In this document: positions 8,476-16,072 of the stretch, in pieces | Numbering within the stretch: the first letter of the stretch is position 1 | Layout: every line of letters begins with the position of its first letter | DNA from: Sediminibacillus albus | GTDB lineage: Bacteria; Bacillota; Bacilli; Bacillales; Amphibacillaceae | Assembly: GCF_900101125.1 (NCBI RefSeq) | Contig: NZ_FNFL01000003.1 | Coordinates: forward strand, 372,001 to 436,000 | Reading direction: 5' to 3' | DNA length: 64,000 nt | Program-made: the position numbers and the translations under genes | The notes under the pieces: model-generated | Told to the model about the DNA's origin: nothing | Seen by the model: the letters and a program-made list of their open reading frames with translations, nothing else | Databases searched by the model: none

Positions 8476-10464
8476 CTATTCTACTTGTTCCAACAGTTGA
8501 TATACATCTTGTTTGGATTGGACATTCAACAGCTTTTCACGATACGTATCATCCATTAGCTTGCGGGAAAGCATCTGCAAAATCTTCAGGTGATCATTTC
8601 CTTCTGCCTCTTCTGGAACTGCAATCATAAATATTAATTTCGCATCCGTCCCATCCAAGCTATTCCAATCAATTCCTTCCTTCTTCCTGCCAAAGACCAC
8701 ACTCGGTTTAACAACCGCCTGTGATTTTCCATGTGGGATGGCAATATTCATACCGATTCCGGTAGTACTCTCTTGTTCCCTGTCCAGGATTTTTTGCTTG
8801 AATGCCGCTGGAGAATTAACCAGGCCGTTTGTTTCCAGCTTAGCAATTAATTCGTCAATTACTTCATCCCTGGTCGTTCCCTGCAATTCGGTATCAATTA
8901 ACTCCAAACTGGTTATATCCGTCAGTTTGTTTATCTCTTCCACCTTGTCAGCATCCACTTGCAGGTCATGTCCGCCGGCGCTTCCCTCAGATTGCTGGTC
9001 GGCATCGATCCCCAATTGCTCTGTTGCCTCTTCTGCATAGGCATTGTTATCTTCCGCTGTTACCGGCTGGCCGCCGACATCTCTCTTAATTAGTTTAATC
9101 ATCAAGGCCGTCACAAGGGAACCTATGATAATAGCGATGAAGAACATCACTACATTATCTACTGCGCCGAGCACGCCGACGATTGGACCGCCATGGGCTA
9201 CCCTGTCACCAACATTTCCAAGCATTGCCACGACAGATCCTGCCATCGAGCCAACCATGATGCTTGGGATTACTCGAATAGGGTCTTGGGCTGCAAAAGG
9301 AATCGCTCCCTCTGTTATTCCAAATAACCCCATGGTGAACGACGCCTTGCCAGTTTCTATTTCTGTATTTTGGAATTTTTTCTTGAACATGAAGGTGGCA
9401 AGCCCTAGCCCGATTGGCGGTACGGCAATGGCCACCGCAATTGGCCCCATAATTTCATAGTTGCCTTCCCCAATCATCGCCGAACCGAAAAGAAAAGCAA
9501 CCTTATTGACAGGACCGCCCATATCAAAGGAGATCATAGCTCCTAATATAAGGGCGAGCAAAATGGAACTTGTCCCTTGCATACCTGCCAGCCATGCTGT
9601 TAATGATTCAAACACTTGCGCTACCGGAGCGCCGATAATGAATACAAAAGCCAAGCCGACGATTAGCGAGGCAAACACAGGAATAATAATAATCGGCATA
9701 ATCGGCTGAACCGCTTTTGGCACTTTTATCCGTTTAATCAGCAAGGCTACATAGCCTGCCAGAAAACCTGCAATAATTCCGCCGAGAAAACCAGCCCCCG
9801 CTTCACTGTTATAAAAGCTTCCATTGGCAGCTATATAACCACCAATGATACCAGGAGCCAACCCGGGCCTGTCAGCAATACTAAAGGCTATGAACCCGGC
9901 TAAAATCGGCACCATAAACGTGAACGATGCAGCGCCAAGATTTTCAATCGTTTTCCAGAAAGAATCCTCTGGAATCTGTATTCCTTCTGCAGTCTGCTGA
10001 CCGCCCAGGGATAATGCAATCGCAATTAATAGCCCACCAACAACGATGAACGGAATCATATAGGAGACACCATTCATTAAATGCTTGTAAATCGGATTTT
10101 CTTTTTCCTTTTTGGTGCTGGCTGATTGGCTGTCCGCTCCATCCTGGCCTTTATGTACCGCGACATTCCCGCTGGTTATTTTGTTAATTAACTCTTTCGG
10201 CTGGCGTATACCTTCCTGCACCCCGACAGCCAACAGTTTCTTACCGACAAAGCGGTCCTTTGCTACCGTTTTATCTGCAGCTATGATGACTCCATCCGCT
10301 TCTTCAATATCTTTTTCCGAAAACTCATTTTCCACTCCAATCGAGCCCTGTGTTTCAATTTTAATATCGATACCTAGCTCATCTGCTGCCTTTTGCAAAT
10401 TTTCAGCAGCCATATAAGTATGAGCAATCCCGTTCGGACAGGAAGTAATCGCTAACAATTTCAT
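8476..10464 (-). CDS. manP: PTS mannose/fructose-type EIIBCA permease
   Basis: Sugar phosphotransferase permease of 662 residues that transports and phosphorylates its sugar using phosphate from HPr. Order: IIB (about 1-100, active-site Cys in TSCPNGIAHT), IIC membrane domain (about 130-460), acidic linker, and C-terminal IIA (His in IAIPHGKSQ). The B-C-A order and the sequence resemble B. subtilis ManP more than FruA, which is A-B-C. No manR, manA, fruR or fruK is adjacent, so the substrate is uncertain. The ATG at 10464 follows GAGGAGG; the longer GTG frame is rejected. A strong terminator follows. Confidence 0.85.
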   Translation of the reverse strand: MKLLAITSCPNGIAHTYMAAENLQKAADELGIDIKIETQGSIGVENEFSEKDIEEADGVIIAADKTVAKDRFVGKKLLAVGVQEGIRQPKELINKITSGNVAVHKGQDGADSQSASTKKEKENPIYKHLMNGVSYMIPFIVVGGLLIAIALSLGGQQTAEGIQIPEDSFWKTIENLGAASFTFMVPILAGFIAFSIADRPGLAPGIIGGYIAANGSFYNSEAGAGFLGGIIAGFLAGYVALLIKRIKVPKAVQPIMPIIIIPVFASLIVGLAFVFIIGAPVAQVFESLTAWLAGMQGTSSILLALILGAMISFDMGGPVNKVAFLFGSAMIGEGNYEIMGPIAVAIAVPPIGLGLATFMFKKKFQNTEIETGKASFTMGLFGITEGAIPFAAQDPIRVIPSIMVGSMAGSVVAMLGNVGDRVAHGGPIVGVLGAVDNVVMFFIAIIIGSLVTALMIKLIKRDVGGQPVTAEDNNAYAEEATEQLGIDADQQSEGSAGGHDLQVDADKVEEINKLTDITSLELIDTELQGTTRDEVIDELIAKLETNGLVNSPAAFKQKILDREQESTTGIGMNIAIPHGKSQAVVKPSVVFGRKKEGIDWNSLDGTDAKLIFMIAVPEEAEGNDHLKILQMLSRKLMDDTYREKLLNVQSKQDVYQLLEQVE

Positions 10465-10569
10465 AAATATCCTCCTCACCTTCGCAATCGATTATAAATA
10501 ATATACCCCAAAACTACCAGGTCAAAAGTTGCCTGTCCAAATTTTTTATGTTTTCCAAAGATCAATAAC

Positions 10570-10587
10570 TGCAAACACTAGTTTACA
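10570..10587. promoter_or_regulatory. possible operator upstream of manP-like gene
   Basis: Imperfect palindrome TGCAAACACTAGTTTACA about 105 bp upstream of the PTS start. The symmetric TGYAAAC...GTTTRCA arms resemble a LacI-family operator, but the spacing is wider than a standard cre site. No cognate regulator is in the window. Confidence 0.3.
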
Positions 10588-10672
10588 ATCATTTACCTTC
10601 TCAAAAAAGTTTGCTAATTTAGGTAACTATTTTAGAATGAGAATTAGATACATATAAAGAAGTGGACCCAAT

Positions 10673-10759
10673 ATGCTTAGTCCTTGCCTATATAACTGGC
10701 GGGAAGATGATTATGTATTGAAGAAGCAAAGAAGACTAAGTGACGAGAAGAAAAATTAG
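10673..10759 (+). CDS. possible 28-aa protein
   Basis: Short frame beginning MLSPCLYNWREDD with an AGAAGTGGA ribosome binding site and ending 25 bp before the next small gene. Basic C-terminus, no recognised family. It is short enough to be chance; the binding site and the position just before another small gene are the only support. Confidence 0.3.
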   Translation: MLSPCLYNWREDDYVLKKQRRLSDEKKN

Positions 10760-10784
10760 TTAAATAAAAAATGGAGGGCTTAAT

Positions 10785-10952
10785 GTGAGAACAAGAAGTA
10801 GAAAAAGAGAATATATTGAATTAATTTTAGCCACTATATTAGTTTTAATTATTACATTTGTCTTTGATTTACCACAATTTATTATAGCTTCTTTAGTGAT
10901 AATAATTGTTATAAATATTATAGCTATTGAAATCAGACAAAAAAGACAATAG
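10785..10952 (+). CDS. small membrane protein, 55 aa, GTG start
   Basis: A 55-residue protein from a GTG start with GGAGGG six bases upstream. Arg/Lys-rich first ten residues, then two hydrophobic segments (about 13-28 and 33-47) and a basic tail (EIRQKRQ), giving a hairpin topology. Family not recognised. Confidence 0.55.
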   Translation: MRTRSRKREYIELILATILVLIITFVFDLPQFIIASLVIIIVINIIAIEIRQKRQ

Positions 10953-11164
10953 AGAAATAACAAAACAGCAGCAAAGAATGACCGCCAAAAAAAGGATTCC
11001 TCCGTGGCCTGTCCCCTTTTAATTTCTCGCTGATCCCAATGGCGCTGCTCTGCTGCCGCCGTTTGTTTCTGCCAATAATTTTCATGCTTTTTTGGGAATT
11101 TATGTTAAGATAATGGTTAAATTGAGGAGTTTTTTTACCAAACATAAGTCAGGGGGAGATTGTT

Positions 11165-11287
11165 TTGGGAAAGAAACAAAAGAAGAAAAAAGTCGATAAG
11201 GAACATTTTGGAGAATTTTTGGCCTATTGGATACCTGAAATGATAGTGTTCCCTGTAAGGATAATCATTTGGCTGCTAAGAGGATAA
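11165..11287 (+). CDS. small basic/amphipathic protein, 40 aa, TTG start
   Basis: A 40-residue protein from a TTG start with GGGGGA upstream. It is Lys-rich at first (GKKQKKKKVDKEHFGEF), then WIPEMIVFPVRIIIWLLRG, a likely membrane-associated helix. The pattern (basic head, single amphipathic helix) suggests a membrane-surface peptide. Not recognised with certainty. Confidence 0.5.
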   Translation: MGKKQKKKKVDKEHFGEFLAYWIPEMIVFPVRIIIWLLRG

Positions 11288-11370
11288 GGCAGGTTGATTC
11301 GCAATGTCTTTGAAGGAATTTAAATTACTAAATATCAAACAATCCCGATAGGCAAAGTTCCCTGAACTAT

Positions 11371-11400
11371 AAAAAACCCGCCGATTGACGGCGAGTTTTT
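11371..11400. terminator. bidirectional terminator after rlmN
   Basis: Stem CCGCCG/CGGCG around ATTGA flanked by A-run and T-run, so it can stop transcription from both directions. It serves rlmN on the minus strand. Confidence 0.75.
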
Positions 11401-11416
11401 GTTTTAAGGCTGTGTA

Positions 11417-12493
11417 CTAAACGGTTGTTTTATCTTTTCCTTTTTTTATCTGTTTACTTCGCAGCTGTCCGCAAGCGGCGTCAATATCCGAGCCTTGTTC
11501 TACGCGGACACCGCAGTTAATCCCCTGGTTCATCAATGTTTCATAAAACTCCAATATCGCTTTTTTTGTACTGCGCTGGTATTGGTTATGTTCATCTACA
11601 GGATTATAAGGAATTAAATTCACATAAGATAAATGACGTTTATCCTTTAAAAGCTTAGCAAGCTCCAACGCCTCTTCCTTATGGTCATTCACATCTCTCA
11701 ACAAAATATACTCAAAAGTAATTCTCCGGTTGGTTTTCTCCAAATAGTAATCAACGGCCGGCATTAACTTTTCCAATGGGAATGCTTTGTTGATTTTCAT
11801 GATCCGTGTCCGCAAATCATTATTCGGTGCGTGCAGCGATACTGCCAAATTGATTTGCATATTTTCATCGGCAAAATCGTAGATCCTGTGGGCCAATCCG
11901 CTAGTCGAAACGGTAATGTGCCTTGCACCGATGGAAAGGCCTTTTTGGTCATTAACAACACGGAAGAAATCCATCATGTTGTCATAATTATCAAATGGCT
12001 CGCCGATTCCCATGACAACAATATGGCTGACTCTTTCTTCCTTGGCAGCTTTGTCCAAATGATGCTGGACATTCATAATCTGTTCTACTATTTCACCGCT
12101 GGAAAGATCGCGGTTTTTAGTCAGCAACCCGCTGGCACAGAACGTACAGCCAATATTGCAGCCTACTTGTGTAGTTACGCAAACAGACAAACCATAGTTA
12201 AACCGCATTAGCACGGTTTCAATTAAGTTACCGTCCTGCAGTTCAAACAAAAATTTAATTGTTCCATCTTCCGATTCCTGTTTGACAGCTTGCTTCAGGG
12301 TTTGGATAACAAAGTGCTCCTCCAGCAATTCGATACAATCGCTATTAAGGTTTTTCATTTCCTCGAATGCTGTAACCCGCTTTTTATAAAGCCAATCCCA
12401 CACTTGCTTTGCCCGGAATTTTTTCTGCCCGTGCTCAACAAGCCAGGATGTCAGTTGATCTAATGTTAATCCATAGATGGATTGCTTGTTCAT
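11417..12493 (-). CDS. rlmN: 23S rRNA (adenine2503-C2) methyltransferase RlmN
   Basis: Radical-SAM methyltransferase that methylates C2 of A2503 in 23S rRNA (and A37 of some tRNAs). The 358-residue length is normal. Cys112, Cys116 and Cys119 form the iron-sulphur motif (GCNIGCTFC). [13 protein letters not shown] is the SAM-binding segment, and Cys341 in DAACGQL is the conserved methyl-carrier-loop cysteine. The GxGEPxDNYD form is the Bacillus RlmN type rather than Cfr. The gene stands alone and ends at a bidirectional terminator. Confidence 0.95.
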   Translation of the reverse strand: MNKQSIYGLTLDQLTSWLVEHGQKKFRAKQVWDWLYKKRVTAFEEMKNLNSDCIELLEEHFVIQTLKQAVKQESEDGTIKFLFELQDGNLIETVLMRFNYGLSVCVTTQVGCNIGCTFCASGLLTKNRDLSSGEIVEQIMNVQHHLDKAAKEERVSHIVVMGIGEPFDNYDNMMDFFRVVNDQKGLSIGARHITVSTSGLAHRIYDFADENMQINLAVSLHAPNNDLRTRIMKINKAFPLEKLMPAVDYYLEKTNRRITFEYILLRDVNDHKEEALELAKLLKDKRHLSYVNLIPYNPVDEHNQYQRSTKKAILEFYETLMNQGINCGVRVEQGSDIDAACGQLRSKQIKKGKDKTTV

Positions 12494-12540
12494 TGATTAC
12501 CCTCATTTCAAAACTTTCATTTCTTTTTCCTATACTCATA

Positions 12541-12705
12541 CTACTTTAAAGTATCGCCTTGTAGCAACCCGTATATGCGGTTATGGCAGAATTTGCAGTA
12601 TAAGACCTTATTATTCCCTTTCTCCAGACGGATATGATAAGCAAGGCTTTTGACACCCCCGTTTGTCTCCTGTATTTTGTAAAGATGAATTCCGAGTAAA
12701 ATCAT
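12541..12705 (-). CDS. possible 54-aa CxxC protein
   Basis: Open frame starting MILLGIHLYKI and containing AYHIRLEKGNNKVLYCKFCH, with a CxxC pair at about residues 37-40 that could be half of a zinc site. Composition looks protein-like. The ribosome binding site is weak, and the frame overlaps the putative promoter of the divergent symporter gene, so it may be noncoding. Confidence 0.35.
   Translation of the reverse strand: MILLGIHLYKIQETNGGVKSLAYHIRLEKGNNKVLYCKFCHNRIYGLLQGDTLK
12650..12678 (+). promoter_or_regulatory. SigA-type promoter of the symporter gene
   Basis: TTGACA (12650-12655), 17-bp spacer, TATTTT (12673-12678), about 90 bp before the symporter start. Consensus -35 and a 4/6 match at -10. 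Confidence 0.5.
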
Positions 12706-12766
12706 CCGAATTAACCGTCATTACTATCGTAAACATCTTTATCCAAAAAGGAAGGAGACTTTTTTT

Positions 12767-13999
12767 ATGAAAAAAGCCTGGAGAGGGTATCTCGAAGTAT
12801 CGCTCATTTTAAAAATAACGATTGCGCTAATTCTTGGCGTTATCGTCGGTCTCACTTTTGGCGAGCAGGCCGCTGTATTATCTCCTTTTGGCGACCTGTT
12901 GATACGTCTGCTTAAATTTCTGATTATCCCACTGGTATTGTTCACCTTAATTGTAGGAGTCAATCAAACAAAGATTAGCAGCTTAGGCAGAATGGGAGGA
13001 AAAGTATTTCTTTATTATCTATTGACTTCTGCCTTAGCAATTATTGTCGGGGTCACAACCGCAAGCATATTCGACCCGGGGATTGGCATGTCTTTAAATA
13101 CAAATGAAACAGTGGAAGTTCCAGATAATCCCGGGATCATCAGCGTACTTTTAAACATTGTGCCTGATAATATCGTCACAGCATTTTCCGAACTTAACCT
13201 CCTCGGGATTATCTTTACTGCCTTTGCTTTCGGCATTGCTATTTCCTCGTTACGCTCATCGAAGGAATATAGCAAATGGGGAAACACGCTTTATCAAGTG
13301 GCAGCAGGATTAAACCAAGCTACATTAACAATCATGAAGGCCATCCTCCAGTATGTACCGATTGGTATTTTTGCCATTATTGCCGGAACGGTCGGAAATC
13401 AAGGGGCTGACACCCTACTATCTTTAGGTAATATGATTGCCGTATTATATATAGCTTTAATTGTACAAGTCGGTTTGTATACGATTTTTATGCTATTATC
13501 TAACATTCGCCCACGAGCTTTTTTTGCACGAGCACGCACCCCGATGGTTACCGCATTTGTTACACAGAGCAGTTCGGGTACACTACCGCTCACCTTGAAT
13601 GCTGCTAAGGACTTAAGCCTCTCGAAAAGCCTATATGGGTTTAGCCTGCCGTTAGGGGCAACAATTAATATGGATGGGGCAGCAATCCGAATCGCTGTTT
13701 CAGCAGCCTTTGCCGCCAATGTCATTGGTGACCCGTTAAGTCTTACAGACATATTGGAGGTTGTCTTGATCGGAACGCTTGCTTCCATCGGTACCGCTGG
13801 TGTTCCAGGTGCCGGAATCATCATGATTGCGACTGTTTTCGCCCAATTAGGCCTGCCAATGGAAGCGGTTGGGTTATTGACAGCTATTGATGCCCTTGTC
13901 GGTATGGGTTGTACCGCCTTGAATGTAACTGGCGACTTGGCAGGCACTGCTATTATTAATAAGACTGAAACGAATCGAACATCTTCGTATGCTTCTTGA
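12767..13999 (+). CDS. dicarboxylate/amino acid:cation symporter (DAACS)
   Basis: Secondary transporter of the glutamate/aspartate/dicarboxylate family (GltP/DctA-like), 410 residues with eight helices and two re-entrant loops. Signature TQSSSGTLPLT (HP1) and LPLGATINMDG (unwound TM7) mark the substrate and cation sites; the late ALNVTGD segment is also conserved. It imports acidic amino acids or C4-dicarboxylates with H+ or Na+; which one is undetermined. GGAAGGAG precedes the ATG. Monocistronic, with its own SigA-type promoter and a downstream hairpin. Confidence 0.9.
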   Translation: MKKAWRGYLEVSLILKITIALILGVIVGLTFGEQAAVLSPFGDLLIRLLKFLIIPLVLFTLIVGVNQTKISSLGRMGGKVFLYYLLTSALAIIVGVTTASIFDPGIGMSLNTNETVEVPDNPGIISVLLNIVPDNIVTAFSELNLLGIIFTAFAFGIAISSLRSSKEYSKWGNTLYQVAAGLNQATLTIMKAILQYVPIGIFAIIAGTVGNQGADTLLSLGNMIAVLYIALIVQVGLYTIFMLLSNIRPRAFFARARTPMVTAFVTQSSSGTLPLTLNAAKDLSLSKSLYGFSLPLGATINMDGAAIRIAVSAAFAANVIGDPLSLTDILEVVLIGTLASIGTAGVPGAGIIMIATVFAQLGLPMEAVGLLTAIDALVGMGCTALNVTGDLAGTAIINKTETNRTSSYAS

Positions 14000-14015
14000 G
14001 GACATCGACTGAAGG

Positions 14016-14058
14016 GCCTGGTGCTGGACTGAATAATAAGCCGGCATCAGGCTATTTT
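14016..14058 (+). terminator. terminator after symporter gene
   Basis: Twelve-bp stem (GCCTGGTGCTGG with CCGGCATCAGGC, two G-U pairs), loop of 13 bases, followed by TATTTT, just downstream of the symporter stop. Confidence 0.5.
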
Positions 14059-14244
14059 AATGCGAAACCTGCAGGGCATTCCGGCCGAAATTTCTGTCGC
14101 AGCCACCAGTTCTCAGTGCATTACTTACCTGTTAACAAAGAAGCCTTTCTGGTATCGGAACTATTCAGAAAACGATAAAGGTATTTTTGCGAATGCCTAG
14201 AACTAGTAAATACATATGCTTTACCAGAGAGGAGCTAAGAAATT

Positions 14245-15300
14245 ATGGAACTTTCATCTTTTTTTACCTATCCGATCATTCAAGCGCCGATGGCGGGCGG
14301 TACGGCTAACCCCGCACTTGCTGCAGCTGTTTCGAATGCTGGCGGACTAGGATTTTTAGCAGCTGGCTATAAATTGCCTGAAGAGGTTCACCAGGAAATC
14401 GCAGACATGCGAAAACGTACAGACAAATTTTTTGGAGTGAACCTTTTTGTCCCAGGTGGCAGAAGTGTCGAAACGAAAGCTGTTGAAAGTTATGCAAAAC
14501 GGCTTGAAAAAACGGCCCGGAGCTTAGGAGTAGATGTAGGAGAGGCTAAAACGGATGACGATGGCTGGGATGAAAAGCTTGCCGTGCTGATAGAAGAGCG
14601 GGTAGCTATCGTTAGCTTCACGTTCGGCTGCCCCTCTTCTAACGTTATTGACAGGCTGAAAAACTGCGGAATCTATGTTATAGTCACCGTTACAACCCCA
14701 GAGGAAGCAGTAACGGCATATCAGGCTGGAGCTGATGCGCTGTGCCTGCAAGGGATTGAAGCCGGCGGCCACCGTAGTTCGTTTACAAATGATCGGCAAG
14801 GCGAAGATTACTCGCTGCTTGTACTTTTACGGCTAGTCTGCCACCAGATCGAATTGCCGATAATAGCAGCAGGCGGTATCATGCACGGCAAAGATATTGC
14901 TGCTTTACTAACCGCTGGCGCAGACGCAGTCCAGTTAGGCACTGCCTTTTTGCGCTGTCCCGAAAGCGGAGCCAGTGAGCTGCATAAGCAGGCACTAGCC
15001 GACAATAGTTTTTCGGAAACTACCGTAACACGGGCCTTTACCGGACGAAGGGCCAGGGGATTGGTCAATCAATTCATCAATGAATACAGTGAATTTGCTC
15101 CAGCGGCCTACCCGCACGTTCATTATATGACCAAAAATATCAGGAAAGCAGCAGGGAAATCAGGAAATCCACAGCTGATGGCCTTGTGGGCCGGACAGGG
15201 ACACAAGCTTGCAAGTGATTTACCAGCGGAAGAAGTGATGGCTCTATTGTTAAAACAAGCGTTACAAGCCAAAGAAACTGCACATCAAAAAAAGATATAG
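14245..15300 (+). CDS. nitronate monooxygenase family flavoprotein
   Basis: FMN-dependent class I nitronate monooxygenase (2-nitropropane dioxygenase family), 351 residues in a TIM barrel. PIIQAPMAGG begins strand 1. CLQGIEAGGHR contains the catalytic His. AAGGI and AVQLGTAFL bind the FMN phosphate. It oxidises toxic alkyl nitronates such as propionate-3-nitronate; FabK-type enoyl reductases share the fold but usually lack this GGH context. AGAGAGGAG precedes the ATG. A short hairpin (15294-15320) spans the stop. A decayed HxlR-type regulator lies directly downstream. Confidence 0.9.
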   Translation: MELSSFFTYPIIQAPMAGGTANPALAAAVSNAGGLGFLAAGYKLPEEVHQEIADMRKRTDKFFGVNLFVPGGRSVETKAVESYAKRLEKTARSLGVDVGEAKTDDDGWDEKLAVLIEERVAIVSFTFGCPSSNVIDRLKNCGIYVIVTVTTPEEAVTAYQAGADALCLQGIEAGGHRSSFTNDRQGEDYSLLVLLRLVCHQIELPIIAAGGIMHGKDIAALLTAGADAVQLGTAFLRCPESGASELHKQALADNSFSETTVTRAFTGRRARGLVNQFINEYSEFAPAAYPHVHYMTKNIRKAAGKSGNPQLMALWAGQGHKLASDLPAEEVMALLLKQALQAKETAHQKKI

Positions 15301-15368
15301 ACGGCTCGGCTGTCTATATCGCTCATTCATTTAATTAGAAATCAAAATTGTCTGCTCAGGTCCAACCC

Positions 15369-15500
15369 GGCAGTTCTCATCAACCATTACGAGAGCTGGA
15401 GGATGACGGTGTGATCTAAACCGCATTGTTTACAACCAAGTTCTAAGTGATTATGGGAGCCATTTTCTGCGTGAGATAGTCGCTGCCGAAGCGTTCCTTA
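15369..15500 (+). pseudogene. HxlR-type regulator remnant
   Basis: Two frames together spell an HxlR winged-helix fragment: LRELEDDGVI, stop, then in another frame VYNQV followed by LSDYGSHFLREIV. Intact HxlR proteins carry LRELE-DG-I-R-VY...VEY-LT--G--L in this order. The start, the recognition region and several residues of the wing are missing. Such regulators often sit beside oxidoreductase genes, so this may be the lost regulator of the nitronate monooxygenase gene. Confidence 0.5.
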
Positions 15501-15592
15501 TCCTCAGAAGCACAAACGCCTTCTTCCGGTGTCATCAGACTCGTGCTGTTTTTGCAAGGGGATGTATGTTATGTCCCAACCTCTTTTTCTCA

Positions 15593-15769
15593 CTAAAGTT
15601 TACCCCGGCTCTCTTCCAGCTCCATCAGCAACGTATAATATTTGATACTCGTCTGGATATGGCTTTGATTACTTAAAAACAGCTTTAACTCCTCCATTCC
15701 TATTCCTAATTCTTTCGCCTCCTCCATTAATTCCACCCACTCCTGATCAAGCTTTTTATAAGCATTCAT
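15593..15769 (-). CDS. SinI-like anti-repressor, 58 aa
   Basis: A 58-residue protein whose first 35 residues match the SinI dimerisation domain: LDQEWVELMEEAKELGIGMEELKLFLSNQ pattern (L-DxEWxxLMxEAKxxGI and an E-x-(R/K)-x-FL end). In B. subtilis, SinI binds and disassembles SinR, releasing the biofilm matrix genes. The C-terminal extension is unlike SinI of B. subtilis. GGGGGAG precedes the ATG at 15769. No sinR is adjacent; its partner must lie elsewhere. The 5' leader is a c-di-GMP-I riboswitch, so c-di-GMP should control this anti-repressor directly. Confidence 0.8.
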   Translation of the reverse strand: MNAYKKLDQEWVELMEEAKELGIGMEELKLFLSNQSHIQTSIKYYTLLMELEESRGKL

Positions 15770-15783
15770 GATAACTCCCCCTA

Positions 15784-15799
15784 AAATACAATTGTATTT
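15784..15799 (-). promoter_or_regulatory. palindrome between riboswitch and SinI-like gene
   Basis: Perfect 16-bp palindrome AAATACAATTGTATTT between the aptamer and the ribosome binding site. Its 3' half (ATTGTATT on the transcript) is also complementary to AATACAAT inside the aptamer P3 arm (15820-15827). It is therefore a plausible expression-platform switch; a protein operator is the alternative. Confidence 0.5.
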
Positions 15800-15880
15800 C
15801 AGGCGACCCAGCCGTCATTATTGTATTCCAATATTAGACCTGTGGCTTTGCGTCCCTATTTTTCAATAGGTTTGCCTTTT
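15800..15880 (-). promoter_or_regulatory. cyclic-di-GMP-I (GEMM-I) riboswitch
   Basis: Read on the minus strand, the leader shows all GEMM-I hallmarks in order. These are AGGCAAACC, a P2 stem capped by a GAAA tetraloop (CCTATT-GAAA-AATAGG), GGGACGCAAAGCC with the conserved dinucleotide-binding residues, a P3 arm, and GGCTGGGTCGCCT closing P1 with the initial AGGC. It ends about 30 nt before the SinI-like start codon. Confidence 0.92.
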
Positions 15881-16031
15881 TCTGAGTGTTTCTGAGACGC
15901 CAGAAAGAATGAGCCCATGCGTTGAAGATGAATCATCGTATGTATAATCATTTAATCCATCGTAACAAAGAAGCCATTACACCTTCATTACAGCACCCTC
16001 CTTTCGTTAGCATTAATGCAAAAATTGAAAA

Positions 16032-16057
16032 TAAAAAAAGCTGCCAGAATGGCAGTT
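16032..16057 (-). terminator. terminator of the hydrolase-BTAD gene
   Basis: Minus-strand hairpin CTGCCA-TTC-TGGCAG followed by CTTTTTTTATTTT, 16 bp after the gene end. Confidence 0.8.
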
Positions 16058-16072
16058 TCGAATTTTCTTTCT

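Noticed and set aside
13996-14178. 60-codon plus-strand frame after the symporter
   Set aside because: No ribosome binding site, no protein-like pattern, and it contains the terminator hairpin.
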